A DNA stretch of 64,000 nucleotides. It comes from Candidatus Dechloromonas phosphoritropha (GTDB taxonomy: Bacteria > Pseudomonadota > Gammaproteobacteria > Burkholderiales > Rhodocyclaceae). Made by a program: the position numbers and the translations under genes. Of the stretch, positions 44,738-53,249 are shown piece by piece. The notes under the pieces were generated by a model. That model did no database searches, was not told the origin of the DNA, and was given only the letters and a program-made list of their open reading frames with translations. Positions within the stretch are counted from its first letter, which is position 1. The number at the start of each line of letters is the position of its first letter. Where the stretch lies: positions 1,674,001-1,738,000 of the forward strand of contig JADKGN010000004.1 of assembly GCA_016722705.1 (NCBI GenBank), read 5' to 3'.

Positions 44738-45697
44738 ATGACCACAGACGAAAAAGCCGGGGAGCCCAGCCGAATTCTCGAAGCGATCCGCGCCAAGCGG
44801 GAACGCCGAACTTCGTCGGGTGGCGATATCGATGAACTGGAAGCCTCGCTGGTGGCCGATATCGATTCTTTCGACCTGAACGAGGCGGAGCGCCAGGCAC
44901 GGCGTGAGCAACTGGCGAGCACGCAGGGCGGAATGAGCGATCTGTCGCTGGTGTTTCCCGAGATCGTGCCGGCCGGCACCGTCCGGCATCGCGATCTTCG
45001 GAGCAAGGATGAAGAGACCCGTGAGGATCCAGAATGGATCGTCAGGGGTAGCGATTTCCTCGGTCAGTTGCGTCATCGGGCGGAACTCCGGCAGCGCGAG
45101 TTGCACACCGAGATGGCGGGGCGCTCGGCGAGCAACGACACACTCGAATATGCCCTCAAGATGCTGTTTTTCTTTCTGCACGACCTCGTGCAGCAACTCA
45201 ATATCGTCAAGCCGGCTGTCGAGCGCGAGTACGTTGCGGTCGGCGATGTGATGTTCAGTGGCCTCGTCTGGCAGGAGGGCTTTGCCGACTATCGCACGCA
45301 GTCGCAGAGCAGGGGGGCGATGGTCGAGCTGGTTACCCTTGCCTACCAACTCGTGTCGCCGCTCAGGTTTTCCATCAAGCGTGATGGCCCGGGGGTCGAA
45401 CGACTGCGCACGGTTCTTTTCGATTACGGCCTGCAGTTCACGTGCAAGGAATTCAAGAACGAACGCAGTTATGTCGAGCGCGCCGAATTCGAAATCGGTG
45501 GCCAGGTTGGCGTCAGCGCGCGCTGGAAAGCCGACTTCGCCAATGCTGTCCTGATCCTCGAATCGCGCAATCTTGAACGTTTCGGCAGCGTAGTCCAGAC
45601 CATCAAGCCCAGTGCGATCGATCAGGAACTGCTCGACGAATTCGGCCGCTTGCTTCTCGGCCTGCCCAGCCATTTCCGGGAACTGGCCAAGCGTTAG
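44738..45697 (+). CDS. Conserved hypothetical protein, 319 aa
   Basis: Start chosen at ATG 44738; the ribosome site is poor. No signal peptide or membrane segment. The N-terminal ~70 residues are charged and helical (SRILEAIRAKRERR, LNEAERQARREQL). The middle is a helix-rich block (TLEYALKMLFFFLHDLVQQLNIVKPAV), and the C-terminal half alternates strands and helices (ERAEFEIGGQVGVSARWKADF). I do not recognise a family. It is a full-length, regular-codon gene, so probably real, with an unknown cytoplasmic role. Confidence 0.65.
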   Translation: MTTDEKAGEPSRILEAIRAKRERRTSSGGDIDELEASLVADIDSFDLNEAERQARREQLASTQGGMSDLSLVFPEIVPAGTVRHRDLRSKDEETREDPEWIVRGSDFLGQLRHRAELRQRELHTEMAGRSASNDTLEYALKMLFFFLHDLVQQLNIVKPAVEREYVAVGDVMFSGLVWQEGFADYRTQSQSRGAMVELVTLAYQLVSPLRFSIKRDGPGVERLRTVLFDYGLQFTCKEFKNERSYVERAEFEIGGQVGVSARWKADFANAVLILESRNLERFGSVVQTIKPSAIDQELLDEFGRLLLGLPSHFRELAKR

Positions 45698-45747
45698 CGC
45701 CTAATTCGGGACTTCGGCGACGAGCGCCCTGTCTTTCTCAGAGTGGA

Positions 45748-46221
45748 TCAGCGACCGGCGTCGAAGCTGGAAACCGATTGGTCGAGGGTTTCGATGACGC
45801 TGGTCGCCAGGGTTATTTCCCTCAGGAAGCATACGAGCCCGGCAATCAGGGCGAGAATGGCGGCAACGAACAGTCCGGCAATTGTGCTCGGCAGTTCGAC
45901 ATGCAGTTCGGCGCCGACAAAGAGCGCGGCGATGACCAGGCAGACCAGCAGGTCGCAGACTGTGCACAGCGTGATGGCCCAGTGAATCAGCCGGGCCCGA
46001 CGTGCCAGCGAGGTAATTGTCGTCTGGGCTTTCCGACGATAGTCTGGTGACGGGTTTTCGGCGAGTTCCCGTTCCAGTGCATGAAAGCGGTCGACGACTC
46101 TGGCCAGGCGATTGGTAAGCACACCGAGAAGCGCTCCGACGCCGGCGAGCAGGAAGACGGGAGCGACGGCCAGCTGGATCACCTGGGCGACGGAAGAGAC
46201 ATGGCTGGCGAGCTCGTTCAT
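45748..46221 (-). CDS. DUF2721 membrane protein
   Basis: 157 aa from ATG 46221, GAGG 7 bp upstream. The N-terminal helix AQVIQLAVAPVFLLAGVGALLGVLTNRLARVVDR is the family hallmark, followed by a cytoplasmic helical loop and two transmembrane helices. Function unknown. It is convergent with the 319-aa gene and divergent from selO. Confidence 0.82.
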   Translation of the reverse strand: MNELASHVSSVAQVIQLAVAPVFLLAGVGALLGVLTNRLARVVDRFHALERELAENPSPDYRRKAQTTITSLARRARLIHWAITLCTVCDLLVCLVIAALFVGAELHVELPSTIAGLFVAAILALIAGLVCFLREITLATSVIETLDQSVSSFDAGR

Positions 46222-46396
46222 AACGTGGCCTCGGACGGAAAAGACGGTCGGCATGCGGCACTGGGGGTCGGAGAAATAGCCCTGTTGATCGGGCAAGCAG
46301 AACTATCCCACGATTTTCCACTCTGACCCAACGGCCGTCGCGAGATCATCCCGATCTTGGGAACGGGCATCCTTGAAGACTCAATCCGACGATGTC

Positions 46397-47911
46397 ATGA
46401 ACGCACCCGACCACCACCGGCGATTGGCTCGCCTCGAAGACCTCGAATTCGACAACAGCTTTGCCGGCTTGCCGGAAGCGTTCTACACGCGCCTGGCTCC
46501 GCACGGGCTTCCCGCACCTTACCTGGTTGCCGCCAGCAACGAGGTGGCCGAACTGGTCGGACTCGACCCGCGGGAAATCGAACGTCCCGAGTTCCGCGAA
46601 ACCTTTGCCGGGAACAGCTTGCCGCCGGGAAGCGATGCGCTGGCTGCCGTCTATTCCGGCCACCAGTTCGGCGTCTGGGCCGGACAACTGGGCGACGGTC
46701 GCGCCCATCTACTGGGCGGCCTGCACAGTGCGCATGGACACTGGGAAATCCAGCTCAAGGGCGCGGGACGTACACCGTATTCGCGCGGTGCCGACGGGCG
46801 CGCCGTGTTGCGTTCGTCGATCCGCGAATTTCTGTGCTCCGAGGCGATGGCCGGGCTTGGCATTCCGACAACGCGGGCGCTGTCGATTGTCGGCGCCGAC
46901 CTGCCGGTGCGCCGCGAAGAAATCGAGAGCGCCGCCGTGGTTGCCCGGGTCGCGCCGAGTTTCGTGCGCTTTGGCTCCTTTGAGCACTGGGCTTCGCACG
47001 GGCGCAACGACGAACTGCGTCTGCTTGCTGATTATGTGATCGATACCTTTCGCCCCGAGTGCCGTGAGTCGGCCAATCCCTATGGTGCCCTGCTCGCCGA
47101 CGTCAGCCGCCGCACTGGCGAGCTGATCGCGCGCTGGATGGCGGTCGGCTTCATGCATGGCGTCATGAACACCGACAACATGTCGATCCTCGGCCTTACG
47201 CTCGACTATGGTCCCTTCGGTTTCATGGAGGCCTTCGACGCCGGCCACATCTGCAATCATTCCGATCATCAGGGTCGCTACTCCTATCGTAACCAGCCGC
47301 ATGTCGGGCAATGGAATCTCTACCGCCTGGCCGAGGCTTTTCGCCCGCTGGTCGGCGATCAGGCGACGGTGCGAGCGCTGGTCGACGAAAATTATGGCGA
47401 TGCCTTCGATCAGCATTTCGAGCAGTTGATGCGGGCCAAGCTCGGTTTGCGCGAGGCGCTGCCCGATGACGAAAACCTGATCGGCGAAACCTTCGCGATG
47501 TTGCAGCAGCAGCGGCCCGATTTCACGCTGTTTTTCCGGGCGCTGTCGTTACTGCTGGCCGTTGCGGTCGACCGGGAAAAGTCGCCGAAAATCGACGATC
47601 CGCTGCGCGACCAGTTCGTCGATCGCGCCGCCGGCGATGCCTGGCTCGTCAAGTGGCGGGCCCGTCAGGCGCAGACACCGTGGGACGACGCGATCCGTCA
47701 GGCCGCGATGCGCGCTGCCAACCCGAAATACGTGCTGCGTAACTGGCTGGCGGAAGGCGCTATTCGCAAGGCGCAGGAACGGGATTTCTCGGAAATCGAG
47801 CATCTGCTTGCCTGCCTGCGCCACCCGTATGCCGAGCAGCCGGAATTCGAGCACTATGCGGCGCTGCCGCCTGATTGGGCGAACGGGCTTGAGGTCAGTT
47901 GTTCCAGCTAG
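46397..47911 (+). CDS. selO: Protein adenylyltransferase SelO (YdiU)
   Basis: 504 aa from ATG 46397; a TTG at 46373 after GGGAACGGG would give 512 aa and is a real alternative. Conserved blocks: YSGHQFGVWAGQLGDGRA, LKGAGRTPYSRGADGRAVLRSSIREFL, GFMHGVMNTDNMSILG. The C-terminal end ...EVSCSS retains the family's terminal Cys. SelO is a pseudokinase-fold enzyme that transfers AMP from ATP to Ser/Thr/Tyr of proteins, linked to oxidative stress. Its stop codon overlaps that of convergent btuD by 3 bp. Confidence 0.93.
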   Translation: MNAPDHHRRLARLEDLEFDNSFAGLPEAFYTRLAPHGLPAPYLVAASNEVAELVGLDPREIERPEFRETFAGNSLPPGSDALAAVYSGHQFGVWAGQLGDGRAHLLGGLHSAHGHWEIQLKGAGRTPYSRGADGRAVLRSSIREFLCSEAMAGLGIPTTRALSIVGADLPVRREEIESAAVVARVAPSFVRFGSFEHWASHGRNDELRLLADYVIDTFRPECRESANPYGALLADVSRRTGELIARWMAVGFMHGVMNTDNMSILGLTLDYGPFGFMEAFDAGHICNHSDHQGRYSYRNQPHVGQWNLYRLAEAFRPLVGDQATVRALVDENYGDAFDQHFEQLMRAKLGLREALPDDENLIGETFAMLQQQRPDFTLFFRALSLLLAVAVDREKSPKIDDPLRDQFVDRAAGDAWLVKWRARQAQTPWDDAIRQAAMRAANPKYVLRNWLAEGAIRKAQERDFSEIEHLLACLRHPYAEQPEFEHYAALPPDWANGLEVSCSS

Positions 47912-48681
47912 TCGGGAACGAAGCAGCGCCGTCCTTGGTACGAGACTTCGTGCAGGTCGTAGCCGTAGAGGGCACTGAGTTTTTCGGCAGTCAGAATGGC
48001 GTCGACCGCACCGCTTTCGCAGTGCCCGTCGCCGTCGATCAGTAGCGCCTGGTCGCAGAAACGGTGCGCCAGAGCCGGATCGTGCAGGACCATGACGACG
48101 CCGGCCCCACAATCGTGCGCGGCACCGGAAAATAGTTCGAGAACGGCCATCTGGTGGTTGAGGTCGAGGTGGGCAAGCGGTTCGTCGAGCAGGTAAAGCG
48201 GCGCCGCCTGGGCGAGCAGCGTGGCAATCGCCAGACGCTGGCGTTCGCCGCCGGATAGCGTGTGAATCTGGCGCTGTTCGAAGCCGGCGAGACCGACAGC
48301 GGCTAGCGCAGCACGCGCCAGTTCGCCATCGCGCGTACTTTCCCAGTCCCAGCGACCAAGGTGCGGGTGGCGGCCGGTCAGGACAGTTTCAAGGACGGTT
48401 GACGCAAACGGATCGGCCAGCGCCTGCCCGAGCCAGGCGCGGCGCAATGCCGCCGCACGCGGTGTCAGGGCGGCGTAGGTGCTGCCGCCCAGTTCGACGC
48501 TACCGCTTGCCGGCGTTCGCAGTCCGGCCAGGGTCGACAGCAGTGTTGATTTGCCGGCGCCGTTGCGCCCGAGGATGGCCAGCCGTTCGCCGCTTTTGAC
48601 CGCCAGATCAAGGGAATTCACGACGCGACGGCCGCCGATCTCGACGACCAGTTGCCGCGCTTCGAGCAAGGCGCCACTCAT
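47908..48681 (-). CDS. btuD: Cobalamin ABC transporter ATP-binding protein (BtuD-type)
   Basis: 257 aa from ATG 48681, overlapping the permease stop by 2 bases. Walker A GRNGAGKST at residues 38-46, signature TLSGGERQRLAIA, Walker B LYLLDEPLAHLD, switch His in VVMVLHDPAL. It is of the iron/B12 (FecE/BtuD) ATPase class. The cobalamin riboswitch at the head of the operon supports B12 rather than siderophore. No periplasmic binding protein gene (btuF) follows. Confidence 0.88.
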   Translation of the reverse strand: MSGALLEARQLVVEIGGRRVVNSLDLAVKSGERLAILGRNGAGKSTLLSTLAGLRTPASGSVELGGSTYAALTPRAAALRRAWLGQALADPFASTVLETVLTGRHPHLGRWDWESTRDGELARAALAAVGLAGFEQRQIHTLSGGERQRLAIATLLAQAAPLYLLDEPLAHLDLNHQMAVLELFSGAAHDCGAGVVMVLHDPALAHRFCDQALLIDGDGHCESGAVDAILTAEKLSALYGYDLHEVSYQGRRCFVPD

Positions 48682-49655
48682 TTGGGCTGCCTCGACAGCA
48701 AGAAAAGGAAAACCGGAACGCCGATCAGCGCCGTCAGTACGCCGACCGGCAGTTGCTGCGGGGCGATCAGCGAACGGGCCAGCGTATCGGCGAGCATCAG
48801 CAGCGCCCCGCCGGCCAGTGCCGAAGCAGGGAGCAGCAGACGCTGGTCGTTGCCACTGGCGAGGCGAACCAGATGCGGGACGACGAGGCCGATGAAGCCG
48901 ATCGCGCCGGCGGTCGTCACTGCCGCGGCGGTGGCCAGTGAAGCGAGCAGATAAATCGCATAACGCAGACGGTCGACCGCAACGCCCAACGCCTGCGCCT
49001 GCATCAGGCCGCGTGCCACCAGGTTGAGTTCGCGCGCGAAGGGCATTGCCAGCGCCAGCGCGACGGCGAGCGCCAGCAGCGGCGACCAGGCGCTGCCAGC
49101 CTGCGACAGATCGCCCATCAGCCAGAACAACATGCCGCGCAGACGGTCGTCGGGAGCGATCGCCAGCATCAGCGCGATCAATGCGCCGCAGCCAGCGGCA
49201 ACGATGACGCCGGTCAACAACAGTCGGGTCTGGGTCCAACTGCCGTCGCCATGCGCCAGCCCGAAGACGAGAAACATCGCGCCCAGCGCGCCGGCGAAAG
49301 CCAGGCCATTGATGCCAAATACCGGCAGACCGATCATGATGGCAAACAGCGCGCCGACCCCGGCGCCGCCCGAGATGCCGAGAATGTAGGGGTCGGCCAG
49401 CGGGTTGCGCAGCAAGACCTGCATCAGCGCGCCGGCCAGCGCCAGCAGGCCACCGCAGGCGAATCCGGCAAGCGCACGCGGCAGCCGTAGTTCGTGGACG
49501 ATGTCGGCGCCGGGCGCCGCCTGTCCGAGTAGTGCAGCGACGATGTCGGATGGGGCAACCGGGATGCTGCCGACCGCCATCGCCGTCCAGAAACTCGCCA
49601 GCGCCAGCAGAGCCAGCGTGGCGAGAATCAGGAAGGCGCGGCGGCGGGTCGGCAT
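48678..49655 (-). CDS. btuC: Cobalamin ABC transporter permease (BtuC, FecCD family)
   Basis: 325 aa from ATG 49655, which overlaps the btuB stop by one base. Around ten hydrophobic segments; FecCD signatures RLPRALAGFACGGLLALAGALMQ and NPLADPYILGISGGAGVGA are present, and the C-terminal GAIGFIGLVVPHLVRLASGNDQR block contacts the ATPase. It moves the corrinoid through the inner membrane. Confidence 0.9.
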   Translation of the reverse strand: MPTRRRAFLILATLALLALASFWTAMAVGSIPVAPSDIVAALLGQAAPGADIVHELRLPRALAGFACGGLLALAGALMQVLLRNPLADPYILGISGGAGVGALFAIMIGLPVFGINGLAFAGALGAMFLVFGLAHGDGSWTQTRLLLTGVIVAAGCGALIALMLAIAPDDRLRGMLFWLMGDLSQAGSAWSPLLALAVALALAMPFARELNLVARGLMQAQALGVAVDRLRYAIYLLASLATAAAVTTAGAIGFIGLVVPHLVRLASGNDQRLLLPASALAGGALLMLADTLARSLIAPQQLPVGVLTALIGVPVFLFLLSRQPK

Positions 49656-51628
49656 CAGCGGAAGTTGTGGCTCGCGGTCATCAGGAAGGTGCGACCGTCG
49701 GCGGGGTAGTAATAATAGTCGGACTGGAAGGTCGAGTAGCCGGCATAAGGCGAGTACTTCTTGTCGAAGGCGTTGAGCAGGCGCGCCGAAATCGACCACG
49801 GCTTGAAATTCCAGCCAGCCATGAAGTCGACCGTGGTGTAGCCGGGCAGCTTGTCGAGTGTGTTGGCGAAATCGCCGCTGTAGTAACGCTCGCCGACATA
49901 GTTGACGACTGCAGTGTATTGGCCGATGTTGCCGCCATCCCAGGTCAGCCGCGCCGCTGCCATGTTCTTCGGCACCAGCGGAACCTGATTGCCGTCGTAC
50001 ACCCTCTCGCGGAAGGTTGCATCGGTGTAGGTATAGGTGACACGCGCCAGCACCGACGAAACGATGCGCCAGTCAGCTTCGAGTTCCAGACCCTGGCGGC
50101 GGGTCTTGTCGAGATTAACGTTGGCGAACAGCGAACCGTCGTAGGCGATTTCGTCTTCAAGGTCCATGCGGTAGAGGGCTGCCCGTCCCTTGACCGACCC
50201 GGCGGAAAAGCTGCCGCCCAGTTCGCCGAGCGTGCCGGTCTGCGGCTTGAGGTCGCCGGAAAATGTCGGGTTGCCGGTAAACGGATCGTAGCCGAACAGT
50301 TCGTCGGTGTTGGCGAAGCGGAAAGTGGCGCCACCCTTGCCGTAGACCTTCCAGCCGTCACCGACATAGGTGAGCCCGAGATCCCAGGCGCTGCGCGTGT
50401 ATTCGGCGCTGCCGTTCATTGCCGGCTGCATGCCGAAGAAGCCCGGGTAGGCATCCTGCGAGGCCGACTGGTCGACGCGCTGGCTGCGCGCGCCGAGTGT
50501 GCTGGACAGGCCGGCGACCCATTCAGTGATGTTCTGGAAGTAGAAGCCGGTGCTGTCCTGCTTGGCGCTCTGTGCGGCGGAAGTCGTGTAGGTCGCGTCG
50601 ACCTCGCCGGAATAGTAGTCGATGCCGGCGACCGTCTCGCTCTTCAGGCTACCCAGACCATGCTGCCAGCGCAGGCGCGGGGTCACCGACCAGTTGTCGC
50701 GTGTGCGATCGGCTTTGCTGCCGAACGAGACGTAATTGGCATACTGGTCGTTGCGGTCGTAGGATACTTCAGCCTCGAAGCGCAGGGTGTCGGTGACCGG
50801 TAGCGTGATGCCGGGACGCAGGCGGTAGCCCTCGCTGTGCTGCGAATCGTTCGGTGTCGATGCGCTCCTCGGGTTGGCTTGATAGGCTGCGCTGAGCAAA
50901 GGGCCGGGCAGGCCGGAACGATCTTTGTACACTGAGTAATCGATGAAAACTTCGCCCTGGCCGGCGTAAAGCGCGCCGCGCCCGCTCAACGCGGATTGCT
51001 CGGCTTGGGCGTTGTCGCGCCAGCCAGCGGTGTTGGCGTAATGACCGAAGACGTTAAAGTAGCCCACGTCGTTGCCGGCTGCCGCATTGGCGTCGACGGT
51101 CTGGGTGTTGTAACTGCCGACACCGACGGTGAGGCCGGCGCGCGGAGTCCGGGATTTGTCGGTGATGATGTTGACGACACCGCCAGTGGCCTTGTCACCA
51201 TAAAGAACAGTGCCGGCGCCGCGCAGGACCTCGATGCGCTGCACGCTGTCGAGCGGGATCGCCGACCAACTGACACTGCCCGTGTCGATCGGGTTGAGAC
51301 GCTGGCCGTCGAGCAGGATAAGCGTATTGCTGCCGGCCGTTTCGCCGAAGCCGCGGATGTCGATCGTCGAGTCGATACCGAGGCTGCCGTAGAGGGCGCG
51401 CACGTCGACGCCGGCGCTTCCCTTGAGGACGCTGGGCAGATCGCGGGCAGGCGTGTTGCGGATGTCGTCGCGGGTGATGACAGTGACGTTGGCCGCAACG
51501 TTGGAATCGGGTTCGGCGAAGCGGGTGGCGGTGACGATGATCGAGTCGAGTTCGGCGATCTGGGCCTGTACCGGTGCCGTAAAGGCAATGGATAGCGCCG
51601 CGGCGAGCGGCGTGAGACGTGGATTCAT
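49655..51628 (-). CDS. btuB: TonB-dependent outer membrane cobalamin receptor (BtuB-type)
   Basis: 657 aa from ATG 51628 with GGGAGAATC just upstream. Signal peptide to ~22 (AFTAPVQAQ); TonB box-like DSIIVTATR; plug domain (~35-150: VTVITRDDIRNTPARDLPSVL, RIEVLRGAGTVLYGDKATGGVVNI); 22-strand barrel ending ...LMTASHNFR with terminal aromatic residue. It imports corrinoid with TonB energy. Assignment to cobalamin rests on the riboswitch and on btuC/btuD. It is the first gene of the operon. Confidence 0.9.
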   Translation of the reverse strand: MNPRLTPLAAALSIAFTAPVQAQIAELDSIIVTATRFAEPDSNVAANVTVITRDDIRNTPARDLPSVLKGSAGVDVRALYGSLGIDSTIDIRGFGETAGSNTLILLDGQRLNPIDTGSVSWSAIPLDSVQRIEVLRGAGTVLYGDKATGGVVNIITDKSRTPRAGLTVGVGSYNTQTVDANAAAGNDVGYFNVFGHYANTAGWRDNAQAEQSALSGRGALYAGQGEVFIDYSVYKDRSGLPGPLLSAAYQANPRSASTPNDSQHSEGYRLRPGITLPVTDTLRFEAEVSYDRNDQYANYVSFGSKADRTRDNWSVTPRLRWQHGLGSLKSETVAGIDYYSGEVDATYTTSAAQSAKQDSTGFYFQNITEWVAGLSSTLGARSQRVDQSASQDAYPGFFGMQPAMNGSAEYTRSAWDLGLTYVGDGWKVYGKGGATFRFANTDELFGYDPFTGNPTFSGDLKPQTGTLGELGGSFSAGSVKGRAALYRMDLEDEIAYDGSLFANVNLDKTRRQGLELEADWRIVSSVLARVTYTYTDATFRERVYDGNQVPLVPKNMAAARLTWDGGNIGQYTAVVNYVGERYYSGDFANTLDKLPGYTTVDFMAGWNFKPWSISARLLNAFDKKYSPYAGYSTFQSDYYYYPADGRTFLMTASHNFR

Positions 51629-51739
51629 GATTCTCCCTTTCCCGGCAGGCGTCCCCGCATACCGGAATGACTGAACAAGGAAATCCCGGGAGAACGAACG
51701 CAGGTCAAGGACCGGCACCACACCCCCGTGGCACTTCCG

Positions 51740-51928
51740 CTGGTTGTCTCAGGCCGGTATCCGGGCTTGCAAGTCTTGACGCGCCGCCTTCCCAGGTCGA
51801 AACCCAGTGGCATCATGGCGCGCCCACACTTGCTTACCGTTGCGGGGGCAGCAGCGGCGTTGTCCGAGGGGACGCACCGCTTTCCCGTTTAACCGCAGTT
51901 GGAGAAACCTTCCGCGGCACCTGTTACA
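51740..51928 (-). promoter_or_regulatory. Cobalamin (AdoCbl) riboswitch
   Basis: On the minus strand, the leader of btuB shows the order of conserved pieces: an AGGTGCCGCGGAAGG start, AACGGGAAAGCGGTG, CCGCAACGGTAAGC, GCCACTGGGTTTCGACCTGGGAAGG, and a B12-box-like GCAAGCCCGGATACCGGCCTGA. It lies about 110 nt before the btuB ATG, so it probably controls that start by transcription or by hiding the ribosome site. High adenosylcobalamin should switch the operon off. Ends are approximate. Confidence 0.9.
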
Positions 51929-52018
51929 ACGTGCATTCTACAATGCGACTTGTTGCGTTGCACCAGAAATTATCCTGGCCGCTATCAATAAAGCACTTTT
52001 AGAATAAAGACTTAGTCC

Positions 52019-52048
52019 TTGACCATGCAGTATTTTTACCTCTATAGT
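52019..52048 (+). promoter_or_regulatory. Predicted promoter of zapB-zapA-6S RNA
   Basis: TTGACC (52019-52024) and TATAGT (52043-52048), spacer 18 bp, five matches in each box. Transcription would begin near 52055, one base before the zapB ATG, leaving no leader. Confidence 0.6.
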
Positions 52049-52055
52049 GCGCGCC

Positions 52056-52253
52056 ATGAACAAGCATCTCGAAGAGCTCGAAGCTAAAATCGAACAGGTT
52101 GTTACCCTGGTGCACCAGTTGCGCGCCGAAAACGAGGTGCTGAAAAATCAAATGGCAGAAGCCGAAGCGGAGCGTCTGCATCTGCGTCAGTCGATGACGG
52201 CCGCGCGCGAGCGTCTCGAGGGACTGATCGACAAGTTGCCCGAGGATGCCTGA
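52056..52253 (+). CDS. ZapB-like / TIGR02449 small coiled-coil protein
   Basis: 65 aa from ATG 52056; a GTG at 52047 lies in the predicted -10. Almost wholly coiled coil with a leucine heptad pattern (LEELEAKIEQVVTLVHQLRAENEVLKNQM). It sits directly before zapA, where the TIGR02449/ZapB-like protein is found in betaproteobacteria; a role in cell division is inferred from that position. The stop is 1 bp from the zapA ATG. Confidence 0.8.
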   Translation: MNKHLEELEAKIEQVVTLVHQLRAENEVLKNQMAEAEAERLHLRQSMTAARERLEGLIDKLPEDA

Positions 52254-52254
52254 A

Positions 52255-52590
52255 ATGAGTGCCGAGCCGAACTTCCTCGATGTCAAGATCATGGGTCGCG
52301 AATACCGCGTCGCCTGCACCCCGGAAGAACTCGACGGGCTGCTGGCGGCGGTCGAACTGGTCGACAACAAGATGCGCGAAATCGCCCAGCGGACCAAGAG
52401 CACCATCGCCGAACGCGTCGCCGTCATGGCAGCGCTCAACATCGCGCACGAATATTTATCAACCGCGCCGGCCAGTGCAGAAAAAGAAATCGACTATACG
52501 ATTGATACTTCCGACGCGAAGCGTAGAATCATCGATATGGGAGCACGGATCGATACCGCGCTTGCGCCCCAACAGCAACTGGATCTGTAG
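52255..52590 (+). CDS. zapA: Cell division protein ZapA
   Basis: 111 aa from ATG 52255. An N-terminal beta domain (FLDVKIMGREYRVACTPEELDGLLAAVELVDNKMREI) is followed by a long C-terminal helix for tetramer formation. ZapA crosslinks FtsZ filaments in the Z-ring. It follows the ZapB-like gene with a 1-bp gap. The last 21 bases form the left part of a perfect inverted repeat. Confidence 0.92.
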   Translation: MSAEPNFLDVKIMGREYRVACTPEELDGLLAAVELVDNKMREIAQRTKSTIAERVAVMAALNIAHEYLSTAPASAEKEIDYTIDTSDAKRRIIDMGARIDTALAPQQQLDL

Positions 52591-52599
52591 TTGCTGTTG
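52570..52599. repeat. Perfect 11-bp inverted repeat across the zapA stop codon
   Basis: CAACAGCAACT (52570-52580) and AGTTGCTGTTG (52589-52599) pair perfectly around an 8-base loop. The stop codon is in the right side. There is no T-run, so it is not a standard terminator; it may mark the 3' end or processing point between zapA mRNA and 6S RNA. Confidence 0.7.
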
Positions 52600-52621
52600 A
52601 TCCCGGCGCCGCCCGCCGAGC

Positions 52622-52799
52622 GTCCCCTGCGGTGTTTGTTAAGGCCATAGATTCCTTGGACCAATGTTGATTGGCATCGGTTGCGGACCAACGAAACCGC
52701 TGTTGTGCGCTCTCTTCTTCGAGAGCGCCTGAAGCGGGAGGAAAGCAGCCACACTGGATCTAGGTTCAGGATGCCGGCCTGACGGCACTCGCGGGGGCC
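52622..52799 (+). ncRNA. ssrS: 6S RNA
   Basis: About 178 nt directly after zapA. The ends pair (CCCCTGCGGTG with CACTCGCGGGG); CCTTGGACC pairs with GGTTCAGG around the central bubble; the apical stem GCGCTCTC/GAGAGCGC is perfect. This is the standard shape and location of ssrS. 6S RNA mimics an open promoter and holds sigma70-RNA polymerase in stationary phase. No promoter was seen immediately upstream, so it may be processed from the zapBA transcript. Ends are approximate. Confidence 0.85.
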
Positions 52800-52819
52800 A
52801 TTCTTCGAGAGGGGTTGAA

Positions 52820-53239
52820 ATGAAGCTGCTCTCGGGAATGGACAGTCTGTTTCTGCACGTGGAGCAGGGCAGTCAGTACATGCATGTCGCCGGATTGGGC
52901 ATCTTCGACCCGTCGCCCGCGCCCGGTGGCAAGTTGAGCAATGTCACGATTTCCAGTGTGCGCGGACTCGCGGTTCTGTTTTGCGTGGCCGGGGCACAAC
53001 TGGATTTGTTCTTCGCCTGCCGCAAAATGGTTGCTGATCCGGACGAACTACGCGACTGCCTCAAGGAAGGGCTCACCGAACTGCTTGTCGGAACGATTGC
53101 CCGGGACAACAAGCCCTTCAGGTTGGCGACCAGGGGCGCTCCTCCCGCGAAGTTCGCGCCAGCGACGACAAGGCCGCGGCGTTTGACATCTCCGCCGAAG
53201 ATAACGCGTGCGCCGCAAGCGGCCACCATGGCCAGGTAG
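52820..53239 (+). pseudogene. Remnant of wax ester synthase/diacylglycerol acyltransferase (WS/DGAT)
   Basis: The first 38 residues (MKLLSGMDSLFLHVEQ, MHVAGLGIFDPSPAPGGK) match the WS/DGAT N-terminus. The frame then jumps to what looks like the C-terminal part (SNVTISSVRGL, VAGAQLDLF, ADPDELRDCLKEGL). The whole middle, including the HHxxxDG active site, is missing; normal length is ~450-500 aa, here 139. The last ~45 codons have no similarity. The frame has no stop, so a short product is possible, but it cannot be an acyltransferase. Confidence 0.7.
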
Positions 53240-53249
53240 TGATGCGGCA

